Shown: positions 1 through 14,196, counted from the first letter of the stretch. The stretch: DNA of 64,000 bases from Burhinus oedicnemus (GCA_008921705.1 VFFE01008908.1:261922-325921); one strand, 5' to 3'. A program made the numbers and translations. Notes: generated by a model from the letters alone, not told the origin.

Positions 1-1804
<1,804 letters not shown>

Positions 1805-1974
1805 GGTGCCATTCGCACCAACCTCTCACTGCATAAGTGCTTTATCAGAGTAGAGGATGAGTTTGGGTCCTTTTGGACTGTTGATGATGAAGAGTTTAAA
1901 CGTGGCCGTCATATTCAACGAGGCCGTCCTCGAAAATACTGCCCTGATGAAAACTTTGGCGAGCTTGTTGCACA
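1805..1974 (+). CDS. FOXP1: FOXP1 alternative forkhead exon (ES-cell type, exon 18b equivalent)
   Basis: This 170-bp exon encodes 56 residues plus two bases. It begins [20 protein letters not shown], contains FWTVDDEEFKRGRH, and ends RKYCPDENFGELVA before a CA|GTAAGA donor. It is clearly a diverged copy of the exon at 1305-1426: [15 protein letters not shown] and EF are kept. It carries the changes seen in the mammalian embryonic-stem-cell isoform FOXP1-ES, where this exon replaces the canonical one, alters DNA-binding preference and favours pluripotency genes. The N of NAVRH becomes G and the H becomes T in the recognition helix. Start phase 0 and end phase 2 match the canonical exon. The split codon with the next exon is CA+T (His), giving a LVAH junction. 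It is 16 residues longer than its partner, mostly in a basic GRHIQRGRPRK segment. Confidence 0.95.
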
Positions 1975-1980
1975 GTAAGA

Positions 1981-2090
1981 GCTTTTACTTGCTTTAATTT
2001 TTTTTTTCTGCTGTTGCTTTGCTTTGCATGATTTACCCATCTCATGTAGACTTGCATTTCACGAAATAGTGACATCACCTTTGCTGCTAA
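1981..2090 (+). promoter_or_regulatory. Candidate MBNL-type splicing silencer or enhancer cluster
   Basis: The segment directly downstream of the alternative-exon donor carries six TGCT tetramers (at 1990, 2009, 2015, 2020, 2082 and 2085) and long T tracts. In mammals, MBNL1/2 repress FOXP1 exon 18b in differentiated cells through flanking intronic YGCY motifs. The motif cluster is seen directly. Its use in this species is inferred. Confidence 0.5.
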
Positions 2091-3401
2091 AGAAACTAAG
2101 TTTTTGGTTGTTGCGTGTATTTTGTGTGTCCTACTCTGATAATCCAAATGCCCGTAGTAATAACTCTACTTTGACATGTTTGTTATAGCGTTTGTTTATA
2201 GTGCAATGTAGACTAAAATAATTATCCGCGCTAGTGCAGATATGCTGCTGTAGACCTGTCAGGAAGACAGATATATGCCAGGAAAGGCTTCAGATAAGTT
2301 TTAATTCTGATATTTTCCTTTGCTTTCAGTCGTATGCCTTGTTTTGCAACTCTTAATCAGAAAGAGAGTAAGGTGCCTGTAAGACAGAAACGCTGAATTA
2401 ACTTTAAAAAAGTTTGAAAGTGCAGGGAGACCGGCTGTAAAGATTATAATCAACAGGCCGTCCTGTGTCTACAAGAACCACGCACAAATATTCCTGGGGT
2501 TCCCAAAGCAATTTTCTTTGACCTTTACTCGAAGGCCATCTCTCCGGGATAACTGATCTTTGCTGGTCCCTGTGCGAGGGGCTTAGTTAAGACTCTTCTC
2601 ACCATGATTTATTCCCACATTAAAAAAAAAAAAGGGGCAAAAAACCCCAAACCCAGTAAGTGATAAAACTTTTTGAACATTTTTTGCATTGGCACTTTTT
2701 ATCTAGTTTGTATTTGATGATTTTTTTAATTTTTCTTCCCCTCTGGTGGAACCAGTGATATTTAGATGCCGGCTAAAGAGAGAGCGGATACGCTTGGCAT
2801 TCATTTTTCTCAAATCTGGCTCCTTATGTAAAGTTAAGATGACTAAAGTAAGGGTCCAAAATAGCACACCAGAATATTCTTTATCAAAACGGCCCTTCAG
2901 GGGAGCGTGTGTTGTTTTGCGTGGTCCGTACCGCTCCACTGCGGTGCAGCAGTGCCTGCCGTCGTGCCTCCATGCCCACAGCCCATGTTTGGGGTGGTGG
3001 CGGCGGTGGCAGCCGCTCACCGGGACCGCTTGCCGTTTTCCTGGCAGGACGTAACGCGGCTCAGATCCTCTCTCATCATGGTCCCCTGCTCCATTGCGAG
3101 GGACTCTGCTGCCAGTGACTTAGCGAATAATTTTCATGAAGTAGTATTTAAAATGTCCCGTGATGCTTTTGATCATAGCCTCCTCATGATGGACCTTTAC
3201 ATGGTAACTGGCTCCCAGACACGACGAATATTGGAGAATTTCTCCTGAACACAGCTAAAATGAGCAGAGATGCCAAGATGTGCTACTAACGCAGGGTAGT
3301 AGAACACATGGCGAGGTAACGTCGAGAGATAATGATGTTCCTTATTTAGTAAAGGCAAATATGATAACCGTAGCCTAAAACTCAGATATTTTCTTTAAAT
3401 T

Positions 3402-3422
3402 AAAAAAAAAAAAAAAAAAAAA
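3402..3422. repeat. A21 homopolymer
   Basis: A run of 21 A in the intron after the alternative forkhead exon. It is simple sequence with no element attached. Confidence 0.9.
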
Positions 3423-3559
3423 GAGTAACTAAAGAGAACTTGTATGGAAAAACAGTCTCAGCTCTAGTTTTCTGGTGTGGGAGGAAGCATTACATGCTTG
3501 AAACGCTCGCGCAGAAGTTGGTTGCATTTAACTCTCCTTTTTATGTTTTTCTTATGCAG

Positions 3560-3629
3560 TAACCCTTCTCTTATTAAAAACATACAGACCAGCCACACCT
3601 ACTGCACACCTCTCAATGCTGCTTTACAG
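3560..3629 (+). CDS. FOXP1: FOXP1 exon 19 type (post-forkhead linker)
   Basis: This 70-bp exon starts with the third base of a split codon and then reads [20 protein letters not shown] followed by ALQ. It ends at a codon boundary with CAG|GTAAGA. The sequence matches the linker just C-terminal of the FOXP1 forkhead domain. With the canonical exon the split codon is GG+T (Gly, giving SGNPSL). With the alternative exon it is CA+T (His). Read without either forkhead exon, the first three bases are TAA, an immediate stop. The acceptor is a T-rich tract ending TTATGCAG. Confidence 0.96.
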
Positions 3630-6600
3630 GTAAGATTAATGACTGTAGCAAATATGCAACAGAGGCGTGTGTCTTCCCCACTCATTTCAAAATATATTAG
3701 CCTTGCTCTAATTAGATATTAAATTTTAATTCCGTTAAACTTTTTTCTTAAGTGCATAAAGCATCATAGTCCCTGGAGGCAAACACATATCAGGCTGCTT
3801 CAGCATTAGCTAGATGCTTAGCATTTTGAATATTGTGGCAAAAAAATTAAAAGTTCACTTATTAATATTTATCAGCAGTATCATAATTTCCATCCTCTTA
3901 TTTCAGAATTTCACTTGAGGCAAAAATACCACAAGTGTAATTACTCTAGCACAGCTATTAATGTGCTGAATGATAGGATACTGCGGCACGTGACCTTCTA
4001 TTGTTCGTGGGTTTAAAGAGAAAGCAGATCATTTTTCCCCCTTTTCTTTTAAGGGCTATTTTTGCATATCTTCCTATTGTTGGTAAAAAATAAACGTCGC
4101 AATTCCTATAAGAAAAAAAAATAAGATCATTTTTATTGGTTTAAACTGTACTATAATTGTAAGACAAAAAAATCTGGTTTTTCACGATGTAGAAATACGC
4201 AAAGTGTCGGTGCACAATTAATAAGTTGCAGCCTAAAAGTATGCGCGTCTCCAGCCCTTTTTCACGTGCTGTGTTACCAGGTTGGCATTTTTTTCCCCTC
4301 TCGACAAATTCCCGAGTCTATCTCAGAAACCCCAGGTAAAGTCAGGAGTTGCTGTAGGAACCCAAGCTACGAATGCATTACCGTGCCCTGAATTTGCAGG
4401 GAAGGGGGGATTGTGCTTGTGCAGGGGTTCAAGCCTCTTCCATTGAGTGTGAATTTATCCAGGAGGCAGCACCGTGCGTGGTCGCACCCTGGTTGGTTGT
4501 GGAGAGCCGCTTGTTGAGAAGTTCACTGATGGCCATGGATATTTGCTTGGGCAACCGCGTTTTGTGGAAGGTTTAGCCGACTTCTCTTTTCAGAACCGAG
4601 AGAGAGATTATTAGGAGAAAAGCCATGTTCTGCATTTCTTCTAATTATTTGAGTTTGTGCAGTAACTTCTGAAAAGCAAAGGAAAGCATGTTTAAATGAA
4701 GCAACTGTAAATACCATTCATTAGTAACTTATTTTCCCTTGAGTCTTGTGAAGTGTGATTTTTAAAGACTGCTTTGTCTCTTGAATAGTATTAAGATTAC
4801 AAGCACATTTTACATTCATGAGGCTGAAAGGCAAAAGTGAAATGATCCTGCATTTCTTCACATTGTTAACTATGTGACTAATTTCAATTAATATGCTTAT
4901 CATACGGAACTGTTCGTGTTTTATTTCTGAAACACGTGTCGTTGTCGTCATCTCCATCCATTCTTGTCTTTTGTGATAACCTCCAAACTGTTTCCATTTC
5001 CCACTTTTCCTGGAAGCGGCACGTACTCATGCCCCCTCCAGAGCATCGTGTGAACTGAGTTGATGGAGAGAAGAGCCTGGGCCAGATTTGCTACCGCGGT
5101 GGCCCCTCTAATAAATGGGGGTGAACAATATTCATTGCACTGAGACAGGTCCTCGTTTAGGTTGAAAATCCACCAGCAGGTTCCTTGCTTCTCTCCCCCC
5201 GTTGGATTTTGGAGGCGGAATGCCGGCGGGTGCTGGGGCGCTGTACAAGGGTTTGGGCAAAGCCATGTGGGTGGCCAACGCTATGTGGGCAGTTCGAACC
5301 TCGCTTGGGCAACAACCTTCCTCCTAGGACACAAGGCCGCTTTACCTGCCAGTTTCTATGTTCATTCTAATTAATAATTAACAAACAGTGTTCCCCTGGC
5401 AAAGACTGACTCTTTGCACGTCCCCGTGAGCGCAGCGGCCGCCTCTCCGGGGGACAGCACGGTGTGCTGTGTGCCACCAGGATGGCTTTTTCTTCTCCTG
5501 TGGGGTGGCAGAGCTGCCCCTCTCCTTCACCCCGACCCCTCTGCCGGCTCCTCCATCTGTTTTCCCTCGCGGCCAGGGAGAAGCAGCAGCTCTCTCCCCG
5601 CTCTGTGTGTGGAAGGTACGGGGACTCCAGCTCTCACCAGCGCTCTCTTTTCCCAGCGGGTGGCTGAGGGCTCCCAAAACACCCCCCTTCCCTATTATTA
5701 TCTTTATAGCGGATACTCCTCATGTCCCACCTCTCCCCCAGTAAATTGCTTTACTGCAATTACAAGTTATCACTATGGGTGAAGAACTTGAGTCATTATT
5801 TTGCCAAGTGCAGGAAATGTGAACCATTCTTTGCATCCCCTAATCACAATGAGTTTGCCGGTTGTTGAATCAAGAAGATAAAAATAATCCTCCCCGTTAG
5901 AATAGCTTTTGTAATCACGTGTGACACATAGGGCTGCACATGGAGAGGTCAACCTAAGGAAGAATAAAAGGGGCCATGCTCCTGAAGATGCTGCAGTCAG
6001 AGCTGGCCGTGCACCCCCCTTCCCATCCCGTCTCCCCCCGCCCGGTCTCTGGCTGTGCTTGCCTGGAAAAAACTCTGCCGGCTCAGATGGCAACAAGCAA
6101 GGAGTTTTGTCCCACGAATTAGGAGCAGGCGGGAGCGTGGGGAGTACATTTGCATGAATTCCCCTCCCACAGGCAGGGTTTGCATCTCGCAGACCTGGAG
6201 TCTGATGGATTTTTTGGCTCCGTCGCCACAGCCGGCTGACCTCCCCCCCCGGAGCAGGTCGAGCGCTGCCGAGCCAGCGTCTGTGGCTCTCCGGCAGTGA
6301 CACGGCTCAGAGAGCTGCGGATGATGTCAGCCAGATCCAGCTGGGATGGGTGAAATGGTTAAATGTCCTTCGAGTCCCTGGGCAATACGGCCTTGGAAAG
6401 CCGTGGATCCCATCTCCGCCAAACGCTGGGCTCCTCCGGGGCTCCGGGCTTCTGCACTCCCACCGCTGCCGCGCCGGGCACAGGACTGTGCCGTCAACAT
6501 GAGCTAATGCTGACACACAGTAAATATTAGCAGGCAGAACGGTGGGAATCAGAAGGAAAATATTTAACAGTTCATTCTCTTCCTACAAAGATTTCCATTT

Positions 6601-7277
6601 AGAAAGTTAACTCCAGTGTGCCTCTGCGTGGTATTTCTTTAGAACGAGGAAAAATCGAAATAAAATGGTGAGATCTGTAATAGCCAAGATAAAAGCTGAG
6701 TTGCTGAGGCTTTAAAAAATTTCACACGAACTGATTCAGCTCTCGGGTAGATCAGTGCCACTCGGACTGATGCAGGTAGTGCTAACCGCAGCTTCACGCT
6801 TGTGTCACGAGAGAAACCAAACTCGGTAGCGCTGCCCTCCTGCCTGGTGCCTGTTTGCGCTGGTAGGAAGCAGTTATCAGCTGAGCGACTTGTAATTTTT
6901 TTTATCCCCCGTTCCATTAAAAACAGAACCCAAACCTAAGCCACAAAAAAACCCAAAGCCCCAAACATAATTTTGCAAAATGAAAATAGGAACGGGATGT
7001 TGTAATTTTTCCAGGGGGTGTAATTCCAAATAGGGAATGGAAAGCTCCGTCCTCTCACAAGCCAATACAGCTATGAATGCTTAAACCCAGATCTAAATGA
7101 TGTTAAATTTCCCTTGGTGGAATCGGGGTAATACCTATCAGAAAGCACAATATTTAAAATAAACGGTAATTGCAAATAATGTAAATGCGGAGAATGTTTT
7201 GGAATAAGTGAGCGTGTTGTGTAATGTATAAAACCGTTAGTCATGGCTCTTCATATCCTTGTTTGTGTCCCTGGCAG
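3630..7277 (+). other. FOXP1: FOXP1 intron, 3.65 kb
   Basis: The intron runs from the GTAAGA donor to the CTGGCAG acceptor. It is AT-rich at about 3700-4200 and 4600-4960, with GC-rich, CpG-containing stretches at about 5400-5680 and 5990-6480. No repeat family, RNA gene or extra exon was recognised. The ORFs in the GC-rich parts have no protein-like motif and overlap on several frames, as expected by chance. Confidence 0.75.
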
Positions 7278-7444
7278 GCTTCAATGGCTGAGAACAGTAT
7301 ACCTCTATACACTACTGCTTCCATGGGAAATCCCACTCTGGGCAATTTAGCCAACGCGATGAGGGAAGAGCTTAATGGTGCAATGGAGCATACGAACAGT
7401 AACGGGAGTGACAGTAGTCCAGGACGTTCCCCTATGCAAGCAAT
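7278..7444 (+). CDS. FOXP1: FOXP1 exon 20 type (C-terminal region)
   Basis: This 167-bp exon encodes 55 residues plus two bases. It begins [20 protein letters not shown], contains [13 protein letters not shown], and ends [13 protein letters not shown] before AT|GTAAGT. This C-terminal segment is diagnostic of FOXP1 rather than FOXP2, which has a different sequence at this position. The serine-rich SDSSPGRSP stretch contains SP dipeptides that could be phosphorylated (inference). It starts at a codon boundary and ends phase 2. The split codon with the last exon is AT+G, giving Met. Methionine here and ANAMREE are differences from the mammalian protein as I recall it, consistent with a bird. 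Confidence 0.97.
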
Positions 7445-8399
7445 GTAAGTACGGCAGAGGCGCGTGTGTGGCTCTAGGCGTTGTCTTACCGTCTGCTGAA
7501 GTGTGGCTCTGGAGGCCTTCGTGGTTGGTTCCCGAGGTTCATGGATGGAGCAGCAAGAGTCCGCAATCTCCATCTGAGGACGTGCTTAGGTTGATTAGAA
7601 CGTAAAAGGGCCGTTTACCAACTTCCACGTAAAACCCATCAGCTCAATCCAGTTCGACAAGCGCACAGAGCTATAAAATTGTTAACTTGTTTGCAGTTCT
7701 CTTCTTTAAACCTTGCAAAACCTCATAGGCAACTGCTTTCTTGGAGAAAAAAAAAAAAATCTGATTTCTCTCCCCTTCGGCCCACCCGACAAGCATGCCA
7801 GTGGGGCAGAGCTGGGAAATGGGCTTGTGTGGCAGGTCCCAAAAAAACCCACTCGATGCACAACAGTCTTGCTAAGCATTAACGATGGCACACGTGAAGG
7901 TCTGCGTGATTTATAGATTGCTCTTAAAATATCAAAAGGAAAATTAATAGGAGCATTACAGCAACAGACGGCAGTATAATGAGTGCGTATATAACCTCGT
8001 GAAGTAATGGGGGATCGCCGTCCCTGCTCAACGTGAATGGCACCCGGACAGCGAGCTGGCGCAGGAAAGGGTAAGGCAGGAAGGGTGTGATGCCCCGATG
8101 GGTGTGTTCGGTATTTATGGGGTGACAGAGTGAGTTTGCAAAGCTATAAATTCCCCCCTCCCCTCAAATTACATACCGGGTAATTGGCAGCTGGCGAGGA
8201 AGCTGGAGTTTATAAGTCTTGCAGTTCTCTAAAAACTCTGCGGAGCGGTTGGGTACCTGTGCGAGTGACCCTGGGCGAGAGCCGCGCTGCCTTTCTTCTG
8301 CCCGTTCCTTAAACCGGGCTGTGGAATTACTGGCTGCCTCGCCAGGGCTCACATTACGCATTAAAAAGAGAACTAATTTGTAGTCTTTCACTTCAAAGT

Positions 8400-8760
8400 A
8401 ATTTGAATAAGGGATTTACAAAAGTAAGTCTAAATCAGAAAGTAGAAAAACATTAACCTAATACCACGATAGTAATTAGTTGTGAAACTAATTAGCATTT
8501 AATGGCAAAAAAGTTTCCCACCTGCATAATGTGTTGTCAGAGGGGAGGGGGCAGGAGGGAATCTGAGGCTCTGGATACTTTGATATTGCGGCATTTTAAA
8601 TCAGTGCGCAGAGTGCTTTGAAAAAAAAAAAATCTTTAAAGATGGCAACATTCATTTTTAATTAATAATTAATTTAAACATTGTCTTTTACCATTTACTT
8701 CAAAACATTCAAATAATGTGTTTAGCTTTTCCAGTGATTGTTTGTGCAGTATTAATTATC
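8400..8760. promoter_or_regulatory. Candidate intronic enhancer rich in homeodomain cores
   Basis: This AT-rich patch lies in the last FOXP1 intron. It has TAATTAG-type homeodomain sites in two orientations near 8472 and 8489, a dense ATTAATAATTAATTTA stretch near 8660-8675, and other TAAT cores. The composition resembles developmental conserved non-coding elements. Conservation cannot be measured here, so the role is an inference. Confidence 0.35.
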
Positions 8761-11700
8761 TCTCCCAAAGTAGCGTTGCATGACACACTTTCCGTCTCTC
8801 ACACGCGGATTCATCTTGAGGCAGTTTTAGTCACAACTCGTTATCCTCTGCCCGTGACCACGTAGGGCCAGCGTGAAGGAGGAGTGGAGGGACGTGGCTT
8901 TTCTCCAGAAACAAGCCTTCTCCCAAGGGTTTCTCCTGGCCTAACAGACAGGGATGAGCGTTTATGATGTTGCCTTAATCCAAGTAATTATTTTTTTGCA
9001 AGTTCAAGGCTAGTGTAGTTCATGCACTTCTCATTTCACCTAAGGTTTCCTTGTCTTTGAAGAGACTGCGAGGGGGGAAAAATAACCGAGTTGAAACAGG
9101 CTAGGACATCTCCCAGAACTGTGCATAGCCGTGGCCTTTGTTGCACTTAATAATCATCTCTTAGCACATTGATACCAAGGTGAGGGGCACAGAACAAATA
9201 CTGGAGAGAGAGGAGGACGGGGGGAGGGATGCCTCATTTTCATTATTCACCAGAAAATCCAATTTTCTGTTGTAATATGGAAATGATTGTTTCCTGAGTG
9301 TTTTCATTTTCTCAGAATTGATAATATATGTGTTCTCTGCTGAACATTTCTTTTTGCTTAAGTAAAACGTGGCCGGGTGATGTTCCAATACCAGCCTCTG
9401 AGCTTCCCCATTAAAATGGGCTTTCGAAGTAGTTTGAAGGGATCTGAAGACAGAACCCCATTCCCACGTCGTGGGGTTTACCCTGTTTACTAAATAAAAT
9501 CATGAGCCAACAGCGGATTTCCAGACGCTGCGCAACCTCTTTATTTTCCGTAAGCCTGCTTTGTTAATGACGTTCTCAGGTTTTTTTTCTCTGAACGGAT
9601 CTCCTTGTCATAATGCAAATTATTTTTTAAACAATTTCAGTATATTAGAATAAATCAAGCTTTAAACTTTATTGTAAGGTTTAAAGGACCTTGTTAACAT
9701 GACAGCTAAGAAGTCTAACACTTTAGCTGAAGTCTTATTACCGCTCATTCGTTTCCTTTTTATGACACATTGAACCACGGCTAGGGTGGGTTTTTTTATT
9801 TTTTTTTCTTTCTCTCCCTCCTTTTGAAACACTAGAAAGTAGTCGCATAATTACAGCTTGGGGACATAACACTTTCATCCTGATATGCTCCAAAGGTAGC
9901 CACAAAGCAAACTACTCCATGCTGTGTGCACCACCAGAACTCAGTGGCTTTAAACAACAGTCAGCTTTATTAAAAACTCCTCTGTTCCCAGAGTGGACAA
10001 ACAAAAGAATTACTCAGATGTGAAAAGAAGGGGAATCTGTGTTCAGCAAGGTTATTTATTGTTAACCCCTTCTGGAGTCTCGGGCATCTACTTAAAAGGA
10101 ATGGGCTGAAATTCTGCTACTACAAAAAAGAAATGGGAAACCCTTTCTCCCCCCCTCCCCCGCTTCTTTTTTTTTTTTTTTTCCTTTTGCCTAGCCCAGC
10201 ATTTACCTTTTCTGTAATTTAGAGACTGCATTCTTTAGCCTCCAAAGGAAGTTTTCCTTCCCCAGTTCGGGGATTTGGTGAGGTGGTAAAGAGAGCTTTG
10301 GATTTACTTGAGAAATATAAAAGTCTCCCTTTGCCTTTGAGCTTATTTAAGCGTGTTTATTTCAGTTGCTCTGAAATGTTTGAGCAAAATCACAGATTCA
10401 GTAAGGTTTCCTCCTCACACGCCACTTTGTGGTTACAACTGACAGAGTACACAAGGAGTTGAATTTTTTTTTTTTCTTGTTTTCCATGCGGATCTCTCCC
10501 CGGGGGGCTGTATTACCCAGATAACCCTCCTAATTTGGGGGACGGAGTTTTTGCCAAGCTCGCTGTCTGATGTTTGTCCAACACGTGAGCTGCTGGAGGA
10601 GGCTGGCGTGGCTGTGCCTCCCCGTGGCTTTGTGGCCCTCTCCGGCTTTGTCTCGCTCGGGGTCAGGCAGCCCTTTTCAAAACTTGGTGCTGGCTTTGCT
10701 TTTCACTCCTGAAGTTTTGTTCTTTTGACTTCTGGGAACCGCACCAAACCTCGAAGAGAAACTCGGTTAAAACGATCTGGTTTCACCTGCTTTTGTAACA
10801 AAACCAGAAGCAGGGCAGAGTTTGCTTTCGAAAGGTTTGGGGACCTTTGAAGGAGTTTTCACAGCGTTTCGGGTGGTTGCGAGCCCAGCGGCTACCTGCC
10901 TTATCTGCTGGCACCCATTCGCTTCTGCCCTCTGGCCAAGCAGGAGGTGGTGCGGGGGGACACTGAGATGTGGCCCCTGAGCAGCCTTCGGAGAAACTCC
11001 CGTCCGTGTGCCAAGGCCACCTCTGCTGCGCACGACGTGCCTTCTCCTCTCCCCTTTGAAAATTTCCCATCTGCATTTTCAAAAACAATACTTCTTTTTA
11101 AAAAAAAGGCAAAAAAAAAAAAAAGCCCGGCACCGGCATCAAAACCAGAAGGCCAACAAGCAAGACTTTTAAATTAAAACAGCACTAAAAAAAAGATGAC
11201 TGCCATAAAGGCCGAGTAGCGCACACTTTATCGCTGTCTATGTGTAGCCGCTCTTTCCTCCTTTTTCTTCTGTTTTCCATTTCATGTTTTCTCCCAAGTA
11301 TGGGGCCCCACAGCCTGTTCATAATACAAGTTTTTCTGGTTGCAAGTAATCAGCATGGTTTCGCGGCCACGAGCCGCTGGGACGGTTAGCGCATGCACAC
11401 CTCTGAGACGGCCGTCCGCTCGCGAGACTTTTTATGTGCGTATGCTAATTCTTAACCTCTGATATTTGAGTCGTCTCTTCCCAGCCTTTTTTTCACCCCC
11501 ACTTTTTCCAATAATAAGGTCAAAATTGTATGAGCAATGTCTGTCTCCTTGTAATTTTGGGGAAAATTCTGTGACGCGCAGAGGAACCTCTTTGCTTCCA
11601 GGGGTGTGTAGATAGGATGCGTATTAGTGAATTTGAAGGGAAAAGGTGTGTGTACGTGGATACCGCATCTCTTTTCCCCACCGTTCCTTTGTCGGATGGG

Positions 11701-12413
11701 TTGGAAGGTGCAGTTAATACGTATTGACCTAGCACTTAAGAAGTTGAAGTATGCAGGGACTTGAAAGGCATTCACAGCTCACATTAGAAATGGCTTGGAG
11801 TCAGCAAGTTAGATGCTTCCTAAACTGATCCAGACTCAAGCCAAAATAAGTAAATAGGGTGTGGGAGAGCTTTGCACACTATGCAAGGGTCCAGCTGGTT
11901 CGCCCTGGTCACTTGAAATAGGCAGCGTTACCTTTGGCTTGTACGTGGATCCCAAGTACATTTTCCCTGTATGGTGATTTATTCTGGCTGTCAGTGCAAC
12001 GGAGTACCTATCCACACAAAACATACAATAAAATGCAGGTATTTTAGATCATTCATTTTAAAGCAAAGCTGCGCAAGGAGATAAAACGTTCCTATAAATG
12101 AAAGTTTGCACTTTGGGTTATGTTTTCACGTAGCCTACATGAAAGGGTTAAATCAGCCTGCATGGAGAAAAAACAAGACTCTAGGAGGTGGATATCAACT
12201 CAATGAGAGCCAGAGTGGGACTTGAACTCATTAACACTTTATTTTAAGGGATTGCCTACAACATCAATTATTTAGGAAGCAAACAGGGTCTCCATTGCTG
12301 TGTCGCATTATTAATACTTGGTAATGTCAATAAAATCCTACTTTCCTATAAAGTCCCACCAACAAGACACTATTGACTCACATGGCTATTTTACATTTCA
12401 AAAGCTGCCGAAC

Positions 12414-12443
12414 AAAAAAAAAAAAAGAAAGAAAGAAAAAAAA
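12414..12443. repeat. A-run plus (GAAA)n simple repeat
   Basis: A13 is followed by three GAAA units and a further A run within the last FOXP1 intron. Confidence 0.85.
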
Positions 12444-13203
12444 GGGTAATTTGTATTTGTACAGGATTTGTTGTAAATATGATTTACGAACAACATTTTT
12501 CAATTGTTATCATACCCGTTTTGAATGACCAAGCCCCGTTCCCCTGCGGGTTATTCATGTGCTATGCTGTAATGAGAAATTTGGCAGATCTCATCTCTTT
12601 AGTACATCCTTGTGCCCACCATGAGCTGGGGATCATGTTCTGCCTTGTTTACAGCTGACAGTGTTATTATTCTCGTTAGGACTGTGCTTTCTTATCATAT
12701 TGTTGTGTTGAGCGAGCCTTTTCCTCTCTGTTTGTGTTTCCTGGCAGGGCTTTTCTTCCCTTATTGACAGTTTGTAAAAATATGCATTAATTTGGAGTTT
12801 AAAGCATGTATCATGGTGTCTCTTTGCTGTGTTTGCTTGAAGTTGATTAATGATAGAACCTCACTTGGGGTCGTCCTCTGGAGAGTTGTCTCACAGGTTC
12901 TGCATGTTAACGAGAGACGCCGCACACACAGCGAGCGATGATTAGCCCAGCCTCCGCCGGCTCGGCGGGCTGACAAACTGCTGCTTTGCCGTTCAGATGC
13001 TTATTCCGCTTATTTATCCAAAGATTGTATTAATCAACTTAATATGTCAGCTGAGAGCGTTTTCTCTTGATCCTGAGACGGAAACCCTATCGAGGTGCTC
13101 CTCCCAGAGTGTTTTCCCAGGGAAGTTGAGCGTTGCCTGCCTGGCACAGCCTTCGCTTGGCTCCGGTGGCCGGCGTAGAAGTTGAGGGTCTTCTCCCTGG
13201 TGG

Positions 13204-13233
13204 CCTGGAGCTCCTAGGCCTGGAGCTCCTAGG
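13204..13233. repeat. 15-bp tandem duplication
   Basis: Two exact copies of CCTGGAGCTCCTAGG lie side by side, about 110 bp upstream of the last FOXP1 exon. The unit contains the palindrome GGAGCTCC. Confidence 0.9.
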
Positions 13234-13326
13234 CCTGGCACACGGTCTGAACGCCCAGACTGCCTCTCCTTTCTCAAACCACCCGAGCTGTGAAAACCAT
13301 TTTTGCATGAGCAACTTGCTGATTGA

Positions 13327-13491
<165 letters not shown>

Positions 13492-13960
13492 GTATGTCTG
13501 ACATCGTTATCCTGAGAATGAAGATTGGAAGAACACGTCAAACTTAGCTGTGAAATCTCTCCATTATTGTACAGTCTGGAGGATTCTCAGTCCACTTTGA
13601 CAACTATGAAATATGTTAACTCTTAGTGCCATCAAGTATCCCATTTGGGAGTATTTTTGATTTTTCTACTTTTTGTTGAAAAAAGGAATTTGTACTCTGT
13701 GCATTGGATGGACTTGTTTGGTACTTGGGATTTTCCTCTCTTACAGTCAACATCAGTGTTGTAAATTTGCTAAACTGATTCACTTGCATTTAGCAGCCAG
13801 CTGTGGACTGCAGGTCCTGCCAATTTTGGACACTTGAGGACATCAAACTGAGCATGTACACCTGAACTGCAGATCAAGTCTTTGCCCAGATTTTAAGGAT
13901 TCCAATGGACAACATATTTGCACAGTACTGCATGTTGATTATCACTGCCTTTACTCCATT

Positions 13961-14069
13961 TCTTTTTGGTTTTTTTGGTTGGTTTCTTTTTTTCTTTTTT
14001 TTTTTTTTTTTTTTTCTTCCCTTTGGGNNNNNNNNNNNNNNNNNNNNATTTTTTTTTTTTTTTTTTTTG
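13961..14069. repeat. T-rich low-complexity tract spanning the gap
   Basis: Nearly pure T runs lie on both sides of the N run. The true length of the tract is unknown because the gap falls inside it. Confidence 0.85.
14028..14047. other. Assembly gap (20 N)
   Basis: Twenty N bases flanked by homopolymer T. This is probably a sequencing or assembly failure in the T tract, and the true gap length is unknown. Confidence 0.97.
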
Positions 14070-14139
14070 ATAAGGCATAAAAGAAACTCATTCCTTACAT
14101 CAACTGTAATTCCATCATTCCATGTCTGTTGATACAGAC

Positions 14140-14145
14140 AATAAA
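14140..14145 (+). promoter_or_regulatory. FOXP1: Poly(A) signal AATAAA, FOXP1 3' UTR
   Basis: A canonical AATAAA hexamer lies about 650 bp after the stop codon and is followed by a GT-rich TGTTGTGTAGT stretch, as expected for a downstream element. Confidence 0.6.
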
Positions 14146-14196
14146 AAATGTTGTGTAGTCAGTACTAATTACTGACATTATAGCATTCTCAAATGC

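Larger units (their letters stand above)
1975..3559 (+). other. FOXP1: FOXP1 intron after the alternative exon
   Basis: This 1585-bp intron starts GTAAGA and ends in a T-rich tract with TTATGCAG. The first 115 bases hold six TGCT tetramers (1990, 2009, 2015, 2020, 2082, 2085), discussed as splice-control sites. A more GC-rich patch lies at about 2900-3060 and an A21 run at 3402-3422. The reading frames in it do not resemble any protein. Confidence 0.85.

Noticed and set aside
1975..1978. Stop codon TAA read at the end of the alternative exon
   Set aside because: The apparent stop is formed by intron bases. The GTAAGA donor after 1974 splices it out and keeps the frame into the next exon.
5400..6500. 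GC-rich intronic stretch with many overlapping frames, considered as an extra exon
   Set aside because: No frame continues the FOXP1 sequence and the known exon order is complete without it.
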